From an uncultured Eubacteriales bacterium (GTDB taxonomy: Bacteria > Bacillota > Clostridia > Lachnospirales > Lachnospiraceae): a stretch of DNA of 64,000 bases. Of the stretch, positions 33,463 through 41,851 are shown in pieces. Under the pieces are notes generated by a model. The model did not search any database. It was given only the letters and a program-made list of their open reading frames with translations, and had not been told where the DNA came from. The stretch lies in the NCBI GenBank assembly GCA_900539455.1, contig UQCD01000007.1, forward strand, positions 1 to 64,000. Reading direction: 5' to 3'. Position numbers and translations under genes: made by a program. The number at the start of each line of letters is the position of its first letter. Within the stretch, counting starts at the first letter, position 1.

Positions 33463-34308
33463 ATGGAAAGATCAATTCGTGAACAGTTTAGTGATATGGC
33501 TGTTGTATTATCAATAAAAGAGCCGGGTACAAAGGGCTTTGCAGAACTATACAGGGAAATGCTTGAGTTTCTCTACAATTTAGACGGCTTGTACTTTATT
33601 TTATCTACAGATTATATGGACAAGACCAGAGGCATTTCAGTACCTTTAGCCTTAAAGCCAAACAAACAGCCTTCTATATACGCTTTTACAGATTTAGAAT
33701 TAGCACAGAAATGGTGTGCTCATTATCATCATTTGCTTGAAGGCACAGAGCCTATTGCTTACTTAAAAAGAGAAGATGATGAGTATAGAAACGTATTCCA
33801 GATAGCCTTCCAGTTAGGCATTTTTAAATGTGTTATAAACGAAGGTGATAGAATGTTGGCATTAAATATTGCTGATATGATACAGATAAACAATCTTAAT
33901 CAGAACAACATGATTCTTAATGTTAAGGCTATTGAAAGCTATCTTATTAAAGGAAAAATGCCAAGAATATTAACGAGATTTAAAAGTGCTTCACTTATTG
34001 GCTTTGAAATCTCACAGGAAAATAAAGAATATTTAGCTGATACAGCAAAAAATATAGAAAAGGATTTTTCGGATTTTGTAAGGGGCTTTGGAGCTAAGGC
34101 TGTTATGAATGTAAGAGTTGTAGAAAACGAAGGGCTAAAAATATTTGATATAGTATTTCCTGATGTTGAAACCAGAAGTAAGGTGTATCTGGAAAAAGGT
34201 CATTTAGCTATGGAAAAGGAATTTTTTGAAACTGTAGAAAGGTACGACAGCAAAAAATTATTTGATAGCCGCTACAGCTATTTGAATTTTATGGTTGAGG
34301 AACAGTAA
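33463..34308 (+). CDS. Unrecognised protein, possible SseB-like domain
   Basis: The product (about 281 residues from the ATG at 33463) is soluble, with no membrane helices or signal. The N-terminal part (about 40-110) has the pattern of SseB-type domains: LYFILSTDYM, then ISVPLALKPNKQPSIYAFTDLELA-like sequence and a WCAHYHH segment. The C-terminal half is mixed alpha/beta and not recognised. The 33463 ATG is chosen because AAAGGTGG ends 10 bases before it; an in-frame ATG at 33424 lies within the repeat array. Function is unknown, and the SseB resemblance is weak and by eye only. Confidence 0.55.
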   Translation: MERSIREQFSDMAVVLSIKEPGTKGFAELYREMLEFLYNLDGLYFILSTDYMDKTRGISVPLALKPNKQPSIYAFTDLELAQKWCAHYHHLLEGTEPIAYLKREDDEYRNVFQIAFQLGIFKCVINEGDRMLALNIADMIQINNLNQNNMILNVKAIESYLIKGKMPRILTRFKSASLIGFEISQENKEYLADTAKNIEKDFSDFVRGFGAKAVMNVRVVENEGLKIFDIVFPDVETRSKVYLEKGHLAMEKEFFETVERYDSKKLFDSRYSYLNFMVEEQ

Positions 34309-34405
34309 AGCCTGATTGCAGTATATTCTAATTGCAGTAAGACTTAATTTAAAACAAAAATTAAAACTAAGGTTAAAACCTATAACAACTAAAGGATATG
34401 TTATT

Positions 34406-34981
34406 ATGAATAAAATGAAAAGTATCCCAAAGGGAGAGTATTTATATATGGATAAAAGAAAAAAGAGGCTTATTGTTCTATCAGTTTTATCTGTATTGAC
34501 GGTATTTGTTATTTTTATTACTGGAATAATTTTATATCACACCAATAAATCAATTTATGCAGTTATAGCCGCAGTTGCATCATTACCTGCGGCTAAATTA
34601 ATTACCCTGCTGGCAGTTATTATTCCTTATAAGTCAGGTGATAAAGAAATATATGATACCTTAGAAAAATGCAGTGAAGAACAAAATGGTGTATTAAAAT
34701 GTGACCTTGCAATTTCTTCAACAAGTAAGGTTTCTTTTATTCAATTCACTTATATTTTAGATGAAAAAATATATCTATATTCTGATTATAAAAAATTAGA
34801 TATAAGCTTTAGTGAAAAACATATAAAGGATATACTGTCACAGAATTGTAATTTCTCATCAGTAAAAATTTATACTGACAAGGATAAATTTCTTTCTAAA
34901 ATCAAAGTTCTTACACCTAATGAAAAGGTTTCAAATATGGATAAACGAATTGCAGATAAATTATTAGCTTATTCAATGTAA
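34406..34981 (+). CDS. Unrecognised two-helix membrane protein
   Basis: The ~191-residue protein has a basic N-terminus, two membrane helices (about residues 22-43 and 48-71) and a hydrophilic domain of about 115 residues that should face the cytoplasm. No family is recognised. AAAGGA ends 9 bases before the ATG at 34406. A second in-frame ATG at 34448, also preceded by a GGGAG, would remove 14 residues. The gene lies between the SseB-like gene and rluA-type gene, 11 bases before the latter. Confidence 0.6.
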   Translation: MNKMKSIPKGEYLYMDKRKKRLIVLSVLSVLTVFVIFITGIILYHTNKSIYAVIAAVASLPAAKLITLLAVIIPYKSGDKEIYDTLEKCSEEQNGVLKCDLAISSTSKVSFIQFTYILDEKIYLYSDYKKLDISFSEKHIKDILSQNCNFSSVKIYTDKDKFLSKIKVLTPNEKVSNMDKRIADKLLAYSM

Positions 34982-34992
34982 CAGAGGAAATT

Positions 34993-35964
34993 ATGAGAGA
35001 ATTAGTTGTAACCAAAAACGAAGCTGGACAAAGATTTGACAAATATTTATTAAAATATCTAAACAAGGCAGGAGCTGGCTTTATATATAAAATGCTTAGA
35101 AAGAAAAACATTGTCTTAAATGATAAAAAGGCAAATGGAAATGAAATCCTTTCAGTAGAGGATAATGTTAAGCTATATTTGTCTGAGGACACCATAATTT
35201 CTTTTAGAGAGGATAAAAAAGCTAGTTTTGCAAATAAAAGTGTAAACGGCTTGGATAAAAGGCTGGATATTATTTACGAGGATGACAATGTTTTACTTAT
35301 AAATAAGCCTTGTGGAATATTATCCCAGAAAGCACAAAAGGATGACATATCTATAAATGATATTGCTGTAGCATATCTGTTAAAAAACAATCCGGGCAAA
35401 GAGGATACTACCTTTATTCCCTCAATTTGCAATAGATTAGACCGAAATACAACAGGCATTATAGTTGTGGGAAAGTCCTTAATCGGACTTCAGACTATGT
35501 CAAAGCTTTTTAAGGACAGAACAATACACAAATATTATCTTGCCTTAGTAGACGGAGTAATAAAGGAAAATTCACTAATTTCGGGATTTTTAACAAAGGA
35601 TAGTAAAACTAATAAGGTATCAATTTCAAAAACAGAAAAAAAAGAGTCAGATTATATAGAAACCTATTATGAGCCAATAAAATATTTTGATAATATGACC
35701 CTGCTTAAGGTATGCCTGATTACAGGAAAGACACACCAGATCAGAGCTCATTTATCAAGCATTGGACATCCTATCCTGGGTGATTACAAATATGGCAATA
35801 ATAAGTTAAATGAAACCATTAAAAAGAAATGTAAGGTAAAGTCACAGCTATTACATTCTTATATATTAGAGTTTCCAGAATTAGATGGGGAGCTTTCCAA
35901 TTTATCAAACAAAACCTTTAAAGCACCAATTCCAAAATATTGGCCAATATCAATGGAGGATTAA
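34993..35964 (+). CDS. RluA family pseudouridine synthase
   Basis: The 323-residue protein has an N-terminal S4-type domain (RFDKYLLKYLNKAG...) and the RluA catalytic domain with CNRLDRNTTGIIVVGKS (about 147-163), where the Asp is the catalytic residue, and the KTHQIRAHLSSIGHPILGD segment. It resembles RluC-like enzymes, but the target uridine is not predictable. GAGGA precedes the ATG. The RecU gene begins 2 bases after its stop. Confidence 0.92.
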   Translation: MRELVVTKNEAGQRFDKYLLKYLNKAGAGFIYKMLRKKNIVLNDKKANGNEILSVEDNVKLYLSEDTIISFREDKKASFANKSVNGLDKRLDIIYEDDNVLLINKPCGILSQKAQKDDISINDIAVAYLLKNNPGKEDTTFIPSICNRLDRNTTGIIVVGKSLIGLQTMSKLFKDRTIHKYYLALVDGVIKENSLISGFLTKDSKTNKVSISKTEKKESDYIETYYEPIKYFDNMTLLKVCLITGKTHQIRAHLSSIGHPILGDYKYGNNKLNETIKKKCKVKSQLLHSYILEFPELDGELSNLSNKTFKAPIPKYWPISMED

Positions 35965-35966
35965 GT

Positions 35967-36500
35967 ATGGGAACATGGAATTCCAGAGGACTAAGAGGCT
36001 CTACCCTAGAAGATATGATTAATCTTAGTATTGACAAATATAGAGAAAATGGATTGGCGCTTATTCAAAAAATACCAACCCCAATTAAACCAATAGAAAT
36101 TAATAAAACTACAAGACATATTACCCTTGCTTACTTTGAGAAAAAGAGTACCGTTGACTATATTGGAGTAGTACAAGGCGTACCGGTCTGCTTTGATGCA
36201 AAAGAGTGTACAGTAGATACCTTTTCAATGACAAATGTACATGAGCATCAGATTAATTTTATGAAGGAATTTGAACAGCAGAATGGTGTAGCCTTTATTA
36301 TTCTGTATTATAGTCATAGAGATGAGCTTTATTATATTCCTTTTGTAGACATATATGACTTTTATAAAAGAAGTCTTTCAGGGGAAAGAAAAAGCTTTAG
36401 ATATGAGGAGGTAAATAAAAACTATAAAATATGCAGGAAAAATGGTGTGCCTGTACATTTTTTAGAGTGCTTAAACTTAGATTTGGCAACCAGATTATAA
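35967..36500 (+). CDS. recU: Holliday junction resolvase RecU
   Basis: RecU is the Gram-positive resolvase that cleaves Holliday junctions, partner of RuvAB encoded at 12.9-14.5 kb. The 177-residue protein has the N-terminal SRGLRGSTLEDM segment, the catalytic core with DYIGVVQGVPVCFDAKEC (Asp, then Asp-Ala-Lys, about 68-85), and the H-x2-H-Q-INFM segment typical of the family. Many RecU N-termini read NRGMxLE rather than this form. The ATG at 35967 with GGAGG 7 bases upstream is chosen over an in-frame start at 35940 inside the upstream gene. Confidence 0.9.
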   Translation: MGTWNSRGLRGSTLEDMINLSIDKYRENGLALIQKIPTPIKPIEINKTTRHITLAYFEKKSTVDYIGVVQGVPVCFDAKECTVDTFSMTNVHEHQINFMKEFEQQNGVAFIILYYSHRDELYYIPFVDIYDFYKRSLSGERKSFRYEEVNKNYKICRKNGVPVHFLECLNLDLATRL

Positions 36501-36505
36501 TAAAG

Positions 36506-36534
36506 TTGACAGATTTTACATTTTAAAGTATACT
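36506..36534 (+). promoter_or_regulatory. Promoter of his operon
   Basis: TTGACA (36506-36511), 17 bases, TATACT (36529-36534). The ~60-base leader before hisZ has no His-rich leader peptide, T-box or terminator that could be recognised. Confidence 0.7.
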
Positions 36535-36602
36535 ATTGTGGTTTAATAACAAAGTATCACATTATCTAACTAAAGTATATGAAAACCAGATAGGAGATTA
36601 TT

Positions 36603-37817
36603 ATGGAAAAGAAACTTTTACATACACCAGAGGGTGTTAGAGATATTTATAATACTGAATGTGAAAATAAGCTGTATTTACAAGAGCAGATACATAAAAC
36701 CTTAAAATTATACGGATATAATGACATACAGACACCTACCTTTGAGTTTTTCGATATTTTCAATAAAGAAAAAGGGTCGGCACCTTCAAAAAATTTGTAT
36801 AAGTTTTTTGACAGAGAGGGTAATACACTTGTATTAAGACCAGATATGACACCATCTATAGCCAGAGCATATGCAAAGTATTATATGGAAGATAATATGC
36901 CAATTAGATTTTGTTATATGGGCAATACCTTTATAAACAACGCAGAGCATCAGGGAAAACTAAAGGAGACAACACATATTGGTGCAGAGCTTATTGGAGA
37001 TAATAAGTCTGATGCTGATGCAGAAACTATTGCTTTAACAATAGACGCTTTACTAAAGGTTGGCCTTAAGGAATTTCAAATAGAAATAGGACACGCTGAT
37101 TATTTTAAAGGCTTAATAGAGGCTAGTAAGGTCGATGAGGAAACAGCAGCATATTTAAGAGAACTTTTATCAAATAAAAACTACTTCGGTGTGGAAGAAA
37201 TTGTATCCTCACTTAATATTGACAATAATATAAAAGAGGCTTTTATAAAACTTCCAGAGTTTGTTGGCTCTATTGAGGTAATAAAAAAGGCAAAGGAAAC
37301 AGTATCAGTTAATAAACTGGTTGAGAATGCCTTAGACAGACTTGAAAAGGTATACAATATACTTAAGGTTTATGGCTATGAAAAATATATATCCTTTGAT
37401 TTAGGTATAGTTAGTGATTATCAGTATTATACAGGCATTGTATTTAGTGGTTATACCTATGGTACTGGTGATGCAATAGTTAAAGGTGGACGATATGACG
37501 ATCTGCTTAAGCAGTTTGGAAAAAATTCACCATCTATAGGCTTTTGTATTTATATTGACAATCTGCTTATTGCAATGGAAAGACAAAAACTTGAAATTGG
37601 AGGAGTTTCTTTAAAGCAGGTTGTTTTGTATGATAATATTTCATCAAAAGCAGCTATTGAGCTTGCTTTTAAATTAAGAAATGATAATATAAATACTGAG
37701 TTAATTAGAAAAAGTTCTAAGTTTACATTAGAGGATTATATAGAATTTGAACGCAAAAATTCAGTTTCAAGGATTTATCATATTGAAAATAATAATTCAC
37801 AGATTATTGACCTATAA
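36603..37817 (+). CDS. hisZ: ATP phosphoribosyltransferase regulatory subunit HisZ
   Basis: HisZ is a catalytically inactive histidyl-tRNA synthetase paralogue that activates short-form HisG. The 404-residue protein has the class II synthetase start (TPEGVRDIYNTECENK), motif 2-like LRPDMTPSIARAYA, and the YYTGIVFSGYTYGTG segment, and it lacks the C-terminal anticodon-binding domain of true HisRS. Its position immediately before a 211-residue hisG settles the identity. AGGAG lies before the ATG. Confidence 0.95.
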   Translation: MEKKLLHTPEGVRDIYNTECENKLYLQEQIHKTLKLYGYNDIQTPTFEFFDIFNKEKGSAPSKNLYKFFDREGNTLVLRPDMTPSIARAYAKYYMEDNMPIRFCYMGNTFINNAEHQGKLKETTHIGAELIGDNKSDADAETIALTIDALLKVGLKEFQIEIGHADYFKGLIEASKVDEETAAYLRELLSNKNYFGVEEIVSSLNIDNNIKEAFIKLPEFVGSIEVIKKAKETVSVNKLVENALDRLEKVYNILKVYGYEKYISFDLGIVSDYQYYTGIVFSGYTYGTGDAIVKGGRYDDLLKQFGKNSPSIGFCIYIDNLLIAMERQKLEIGGVSLKQVVLYDNISSKAAIELAFKLRNDNINTELIRKSSKFTLEDYIEFERKNSVSRIYHIENNNSQIIDL

Positions 37818-37875
37818 TTAAAGGTTGTAATTTGCTTATAGAAATGATTTTAATTAACTATATAGAGGTAGAAAA

Positions 37876-38511
37876 ATGAGATATTTAACATTTGCATTAG
37901 CTAAAGGCAGACTTGCAAAGCAGACCTTAGCAATATTTGAAAAATTTGGTATTACCTGTGAGGAAATGAAGGACAAGGATACAAGAAAGCTTATTTTTGT
38001 CAATGAAGAATTAAAACTGAAATTTTTCCTTGCAAAAGCAGGTGATGTTCCTACATATGTAGAGTATGGGGCTGCCGATATTGGAATTGTTGGCAAGGAT
38101 ACTATTTTAGAGGAAGGCAGGAATATATTAGAGGTAGTTGATTTAGGCATTGGGAAATGTCGTATGTGTGTCTGTGGACCACAGTCAGCAAAGGAGCTGC
38201 TTAAGCACCATGAAATGATTAGGGTAGCAAGTAAATATCCTAACATTGCAAAGGACTACTTTTACAACAAAAAGCATCAGACTGTTGAAATTATTAAGCT
38301 AAATGGCTCTGTAGAGTTAGCACCTATAGTTAATCTTTCAGAGGTTATAGTTGATATTGTTGAAACTGGTGCTACACTTAGAGAAAATGGCTTAGATGTT
38401 TTAGAAGAAATCTGTCCATTATCTGCCAGAATGGTTGTAAATCAGGTTAGCATGAAAATGGAAAACGAAAGAATTATGAAGCTTATCAGGGATTTAAAAA
38501 AGGTTTTATAG
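37876..38511 (+). CDS. hisG: ATP phosphoribosyltransferase, short form HisG
   Basis: HisG condenses ATP with phosphoribosyl pyrophosphate, the first step of histidine synthesis. The 211-residue length is the short form that requires HisZ. The start MRYLTFALAKGRL, the YGAADIGIVGKD segment (about 63-74) and the PRPP-binding DIVETGATLRENGL (about 155-168) are typical. GAGG lies before the ATG. Confidence 0.97.
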   Translation: MRYLTFALAKGRLAKQTLAIFEKFGITCEEMKDKDTRKLIFVNEELKLKFFLAKAGDVPTYVEYGAADIGIVGKDTILEEGRNILEVVDLGIGKCRMCVCGPQSAKELLKHHEMIRVASKYPNIAKDYFYNKKHQTVEIIKLNGSVELAPIVNLSEVIVDIVETGATLRENGLDVLEEICPLSARMVVNQVSMKMENERIMKLIRDLKKVL

Positions 38512-38534
38512 AATTAAAAAATGGAGGAAATATA

Positions 38535-39827
38535 ATGCGCATATTAAAATTAGATGAAGCATCAAAGAAAAATATTTTAAATGACTTACTTAAAAGAAGC
38601 CCAAACAATTATGATGAGTATGCAGATACAGTTGCAGCTATTGTAAATAATGTCAGAGCAAATGGTGACAAGGCAGTATTTGATTATACATATAAGTTTG
38701 ATAAAACTGTTCTTACAAAGGAAAATATACTTGTAACAAAGAAAGAAATTGAAGAAGCATATTCACAGGTTGAGCCATCCTTAGTTGAGGTTATAAAAAA
38801 AGCTGCTGAAAATATTCGTGTTTTCCACGAAAAACAAAGACAGTATAGCTGGTTTGACTCAAAGCCTGACGGCACAATTCTTGGTCAGAAGGTAAGTGCT
38901 TTAGCCAGAGTTGGTGTATATGTTCCAGGAGGAAAAGCAGCATATCCATCATCAGTGCTTATGAATATTATTCCAGCAAAGGTAGCTGGAGTTGAGGAGA
39001 TTATTATGGTAACTCCTCCTTCAAAGGAAGGAAAGGTAAATCCTGGCACACTTGTTGCAGCAGATATAGCTGGTATCGATAAAATATATAAGGTAGGCGG
39101 AGCACAGGCAGTTGCAGCCTTAGCCTTTGGAACTGAAACAATACCAAAGGTAGATAAAATTGTCGGCCCTGGAAATATATTTGTAGCACTTGCTAAAAAG
39201 CAGGTATTTGGTTTTGTAAGTATTGATTCTATTGCAGGGCCTTCGGAAATTTTAGTATTAGCAGACGAAACAGCTAATCCAAGATATGTTGCTGCCGACT
39301 TGTTATCTCAGGCAGAGCATGATGAGCTTGCATCAGCTATTTTAGTAACTACTGATATGGAGCTTGCAAGGAAGGTAAGCGAGGAAGTAGACGGCTTTGT
39401 TGAGAAGCTTTCAAGAAAAGAAATATTAGAAAAATCCCTTGAAAACTTTGGCTATATTTTAGTTGTAGATACTATGCAGGAAGCTATAGATGTAGCTAAC
39501 GATATTGCCTCTGAGCATTTAGAAATAGTTACAAAAAATCCTTTTGATACAATGACCCGTATTAAAAATGCAGGAGCAATTTTCTTAGGTGAATACAGCA
39601 GTGAGCCTTTAGGTGACTATTTTGCCGGACCAAACCATGTTTTACCAACAAATGGTACAGCAAAATTCTTCTCACCACTTAGTGTTGATGATTTTATTAA
39701 AAAATCAAGTATTATTTCTTATTCAAGAGAAGCACTTTTTGATATACATAAGGATATTATTCAGTTTGCTGAGTCAGAAAGACTTACAGCTCACGCAAAT
39801 TCAATAAAAGTAAGATTTGAAGATTAA
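38535..39827 (+). CDS. hisD: Histidinol dehydrogenase HisD
   Basis: HisD oxidises histidinol to histidine in two NAD+-dependent steps. The 430-residue protein has GVYVPGGKAAYPSSVLMN (about 129-146), the metal- and substrate-binding DLLSQAEHDELASAIL segment (about 255-270), and the NHVLPTNGTA segment with a conserved His (about 367-376). AGGAGG-like GGAGGA precedes the ATG, and hisB follows 13 bases after the stop. Confidence 0.98.
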   Translation: MRILKLDEASKKNILNDLLKRSPNNYDEYADTVAAIVNNVRANGDKAVFDYTYKFDKTVLTKENILVTKKEIEEAYSQVEPSLVEVIKKAAENIRVFHEKQRQYSWFDSKPDGTILGQKVSALARVGVYVPGGKAAYPSSVLMNIIPAKVAGVEEIIMVTPPSKEGKVNPGTLVAADIAGIDKIYKVGGAQAVAALAFGTETIPKVDKIVGPGNIFVALAKKQVFGFVSIDSIAGPSEILVLADETANPRYVAADLLSQAEHDELASAILVTTDMELARKVSEEVDGFVEKLSRKEILEKSLENFGYILVVDTMQEAIDVANDIASEHLEIVTKNPFDTMTRIKNAGAIFLGEYSSEPLGDYFAGPNHVLPTNGTAKFFSPLSVDDFIKKSSIISYSREALFDIHKDIIQFAESERLTAHANSIKVRFED

Positions 39828-39840
39828 ATAGGAGATTTTT

Positions 39841-40437
39841 ATGGCAGCTACAGTTAGAAAAGCAATGGTTACAAGACAGACAAGCGAAACACAAATAGAA
39901 ATAACCATTAATTTAGACGGTACAGGTAAAGCTAATATAGATACAGGAATTGGTTTTTTTGATCATATGCTTAATAGCTTTGCAAGACATGGTCTTTTTG
40001 ACTTAGAGATTAAGGCAAAGGGTGACTTGTATGTTGATTGTCATCATCTTATAGAGGATACCGGTATTGTATTAGGCGAGGCAGTAAAACAGGCTTTAAG
40101 TGATAAAAAGTCCATTAAAAGATATGGCAGTGCAATTTTACCTATGGATGAGGCTTTGGTATTATGTGCCATTGATTTATCAGGCAGACCTTATTATTCA
40201 TCAGATTTACATTTTACAAATCAGTCTGTGGGATATTTTGATACTGCAATGGTTAAGGAGTTTTTCTATGCAATTTCCTATAGTGCAGGTATGAATTTGC
40301 ATTTTAAGATGATTTCCGGAGAAAATGATCATCATATTATAGAAGGTGCTTTTAAAGCATTTGCAAAAGCATTAGATAGTGCTACAATTATAGATAACAG
40401 AATTGAAGATGTACTTTCTACAAAAGGTGCGTTATAG
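39841..40437 (+). CDS. hisB: Imidazoleglycerol-phosphate dehydratase HisB
   Basis: HisB is the monofunctional dehydratase, without the N-terminal phosphatase of enteric HisB. The 198-residue protein has the paired metal-binding motifs: GIGFFDHML with ARHG (about 40-58), DCHHLIEDTGI (about 66-76), and the repeat NDHHIIEGAFKAFA (about 161-174). AGGAG precedes the ATG. hisIE follows 9 bases later. Confidence 0.98.
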   Translation: MAATVRKAMVTRQTSETQIEITINLDGTGKANIDTGIGFFDHMLNSFARHGLFDLEIKAKGDLYVDCHHLIEDTGIVLGEAVKQALSDKKSIKRYGSAILPMDEALVLCAIDLSGRPYYSSDLHFTNQSVGYFDTAMVKEFFYAISYSAGMNLHFKMISGENDHHIIEGAFKAFAKALDSATIIDNRIEDVLSTKGAL

Positions 40438-40446
40438 GAGGCTTTT

Positions 40447-41676
40447 ATGGATTGCATTAACCTTATTTCCAAAATACAGCTTGAAAATGGAAAAGTTTTG
40501 GGTTCAAACTTAGGTGCTGTTGAATTATGCAGATATTATTCAAATTATGGTGCTGACGGAATTATTATTATTGAAAAATCAAATACTGATGCTGAGCATG
40601 AATTAAATATAGATACAGTAAAGGAAATTGTTTCAGCAGTAGATATACCTGTATATTTAGGTGGAAATGTAAAAAGACTTGAGGATGTAAAAAAATACTT
40701 ATATGCAGGTGCTAAGTGTGCTATTCTTGATTTAGCAGTAGAGTCAAATACTTTATTAGTTAAGGAGGCTGCTGATAGATTTGGCAAAGAAAAAATTATG
40801 GTTGCAAATGGCAGCTTTAAGGATATAAAAAAGGCCATTGAAGAGGGTGCTACATATGTACTTGCAGCTATAGGAAACGATGTTGATTATGAAGCTAAAA
40901 CCTTATATGAAGTGCCAAATGATTACATTATAAATAAAAATATAAATGCAGACAGTACCTTTGGGCTGGTATACTCCTTAAATGACAAAACAATAGATTA
41001 TATGGCTGTAAAGCACCAGCTTGAGGATTTAGGCTACAAGGCTAACCTTACAAAGTGCAGCATAGATTTTAAGGAGCTTAAGACCAATGAAAATGGTCTT
41101 ATTCCTGTAGTAGTTCAGGATTATCAGACAAATGATGTTTTAATGCTGGCATATATGAACGAGGAAGCCTTTAATGCAACTATAAGCACAGGCAGAATGA
41201 CATATTTTAGCAGAAGCAGAAATGAGCTTTGGGAAAAGGGTCTTACCTCAGGACACTTCCAATACTTAAAATCACTTGAAATAGATTGTGATAATGATAC
41301 ATTATTAGCAAAGGTATATCAGGTAGGTGCTGCTTGCCATACAAATAATAGAAGCTGTTTTTACAGAAATATATATAAAAAGGATTACAAGGAAAATAAT
41401 CCACATAAAGTTTTTGAAGATGTATATAATGTTATATTGGATAGAAAAGAGCATCCAAAGGAAGGCTCTTATACGAACTATCTGTTTGACAAGGGCATTG
41501 ACAAAATACTTAAAAAGGTGGGAGAGGAATGTACAGAAATTGTTATTGCTGCTAAAAATCCAAACCCAGAAGAAATTAAATACGAAATATCTGACTTCTT
41601 ATACCATGTAATGGTATTAATGGCAGAAAGAGGCGTTACCTGGGAAGATGTAACAACTGAACTGTCAAGAAGATAA
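40447..41676 (+). CDS. hisIE: HisIE with N-terminal HisA/HisF-like remnant
   Basis: The C-terminal ~200 residues are the bifunctional HisIE. A PRA-cyclohydrolase domain (about 210-315) has LMLAYMNEEAF, SRSRNELWEKG and the Zn-binding ACHTNNRSCFYR. A PRA-pyrophosphohydrolase domain (about 320-409) has KVGEECTEIVIAAKN and EISDFLYHVMVLM. The first ~200 residues resemble part of a HisA/HisF TIM barrel (NYGADGIIIIE, VYLGGNVKRLEDVKKYLYAGAKCAIL). However, the usual catalytic Asp positions are replaced: residues 3-8 read CINLIS rather than a PALDL-type segment, and VANGS stands where HisF has an Asp. That part is probably non-catalytic. No hisA, hisF or hisH is present in the window. AGGAGG precedes the ATG. 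Confidence 0.93.
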   Translation: MDCINLISKIQLENGKVLGSNLGAVELCRYYSNYGADGIIIIEKSNTDAEHELNIDTVKEIVSAVDIPVYLGGNVKRLEDVKKYLYAGAKCAILDLAVESNTLLVKEAADRFGKEKIMVANGSFKDIKKAIEEGATYVLAAIGNDVDYEAKTLYEVPNDYIINKNINADSTFGLVYSLNDKTIDYMAVKHQLEDLGYKANLTKCSIDFKELKTNENGLIPVVVQDYQTNDVLMLAYMNEEAFNATISTGRMTYFSRSRNELWEKGLTSGHFQYLKSLEIDCDNDTLLAKVYQVGAACHTNNRSCFYRNIYKKDYKENNPHKVFEDVYNVILDRKEHPKEGSYTNYLFDKGIDKILKKVGEECTEIVIAAKNPNPEEIKYEISDFLYHVMVLMAERGVTWEDVTTELSRR

Positions 41677-41695
41677 TAGCTATCAGAGGTGGATT

Positions 41696-41836
41696 TTGAA
41701 AGAAAAGCGTAGAAATAATCACCAGAAAAATATATTAAAGGGAATCCTAATAACCTTAGGATTTCTTTTGGTATTATTATTTATTTTGTTACTTTATAAT
41801 CATGAAAGCATATCAACGCTTAATTCGTTGTTTTAA
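41696..41836 (+). CDS. Small 46-residue membrane protein
   Basis: An ORF with a TTG start at 41696 and AGAGGTGG just upstream encodes MKEKRRNNHQKN followed by one hydrophobic helix (ILKGILITLGFLLVLLF and LLLY) and a short polar tail ending NSLF, stop at 41834-41836. The basic N-terminus predicts an N-in topology. It fills the gap between hisIE and the O-antigen-ligase-like gene, whose ATG lies 15 bases after its stop and lacks its own clear ribosome-binding site. Not recognised. Evidence for coding is the ribosome-binding site, the membrane-helix composition and the fit to the gap. Confidence 0.5.
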   Translation: MKEKRRNNHQKNILKGILITLGFLLVLLFILLLYNHESISTLNSLF

Positions 41837-41851
41837 TAGTATAGATTCAGA

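Noticed and set aside
36535..36602. his leader as T-box or attenuator
   Set aside because: No T-box sequence, His-codon run or terminator hairpin was found in the ~60-base leader.
37854..38246. 130-codon minus-strand ORF opposite hisG
   Set aside because: It is a shadow of hisG, whose motifs are complete.
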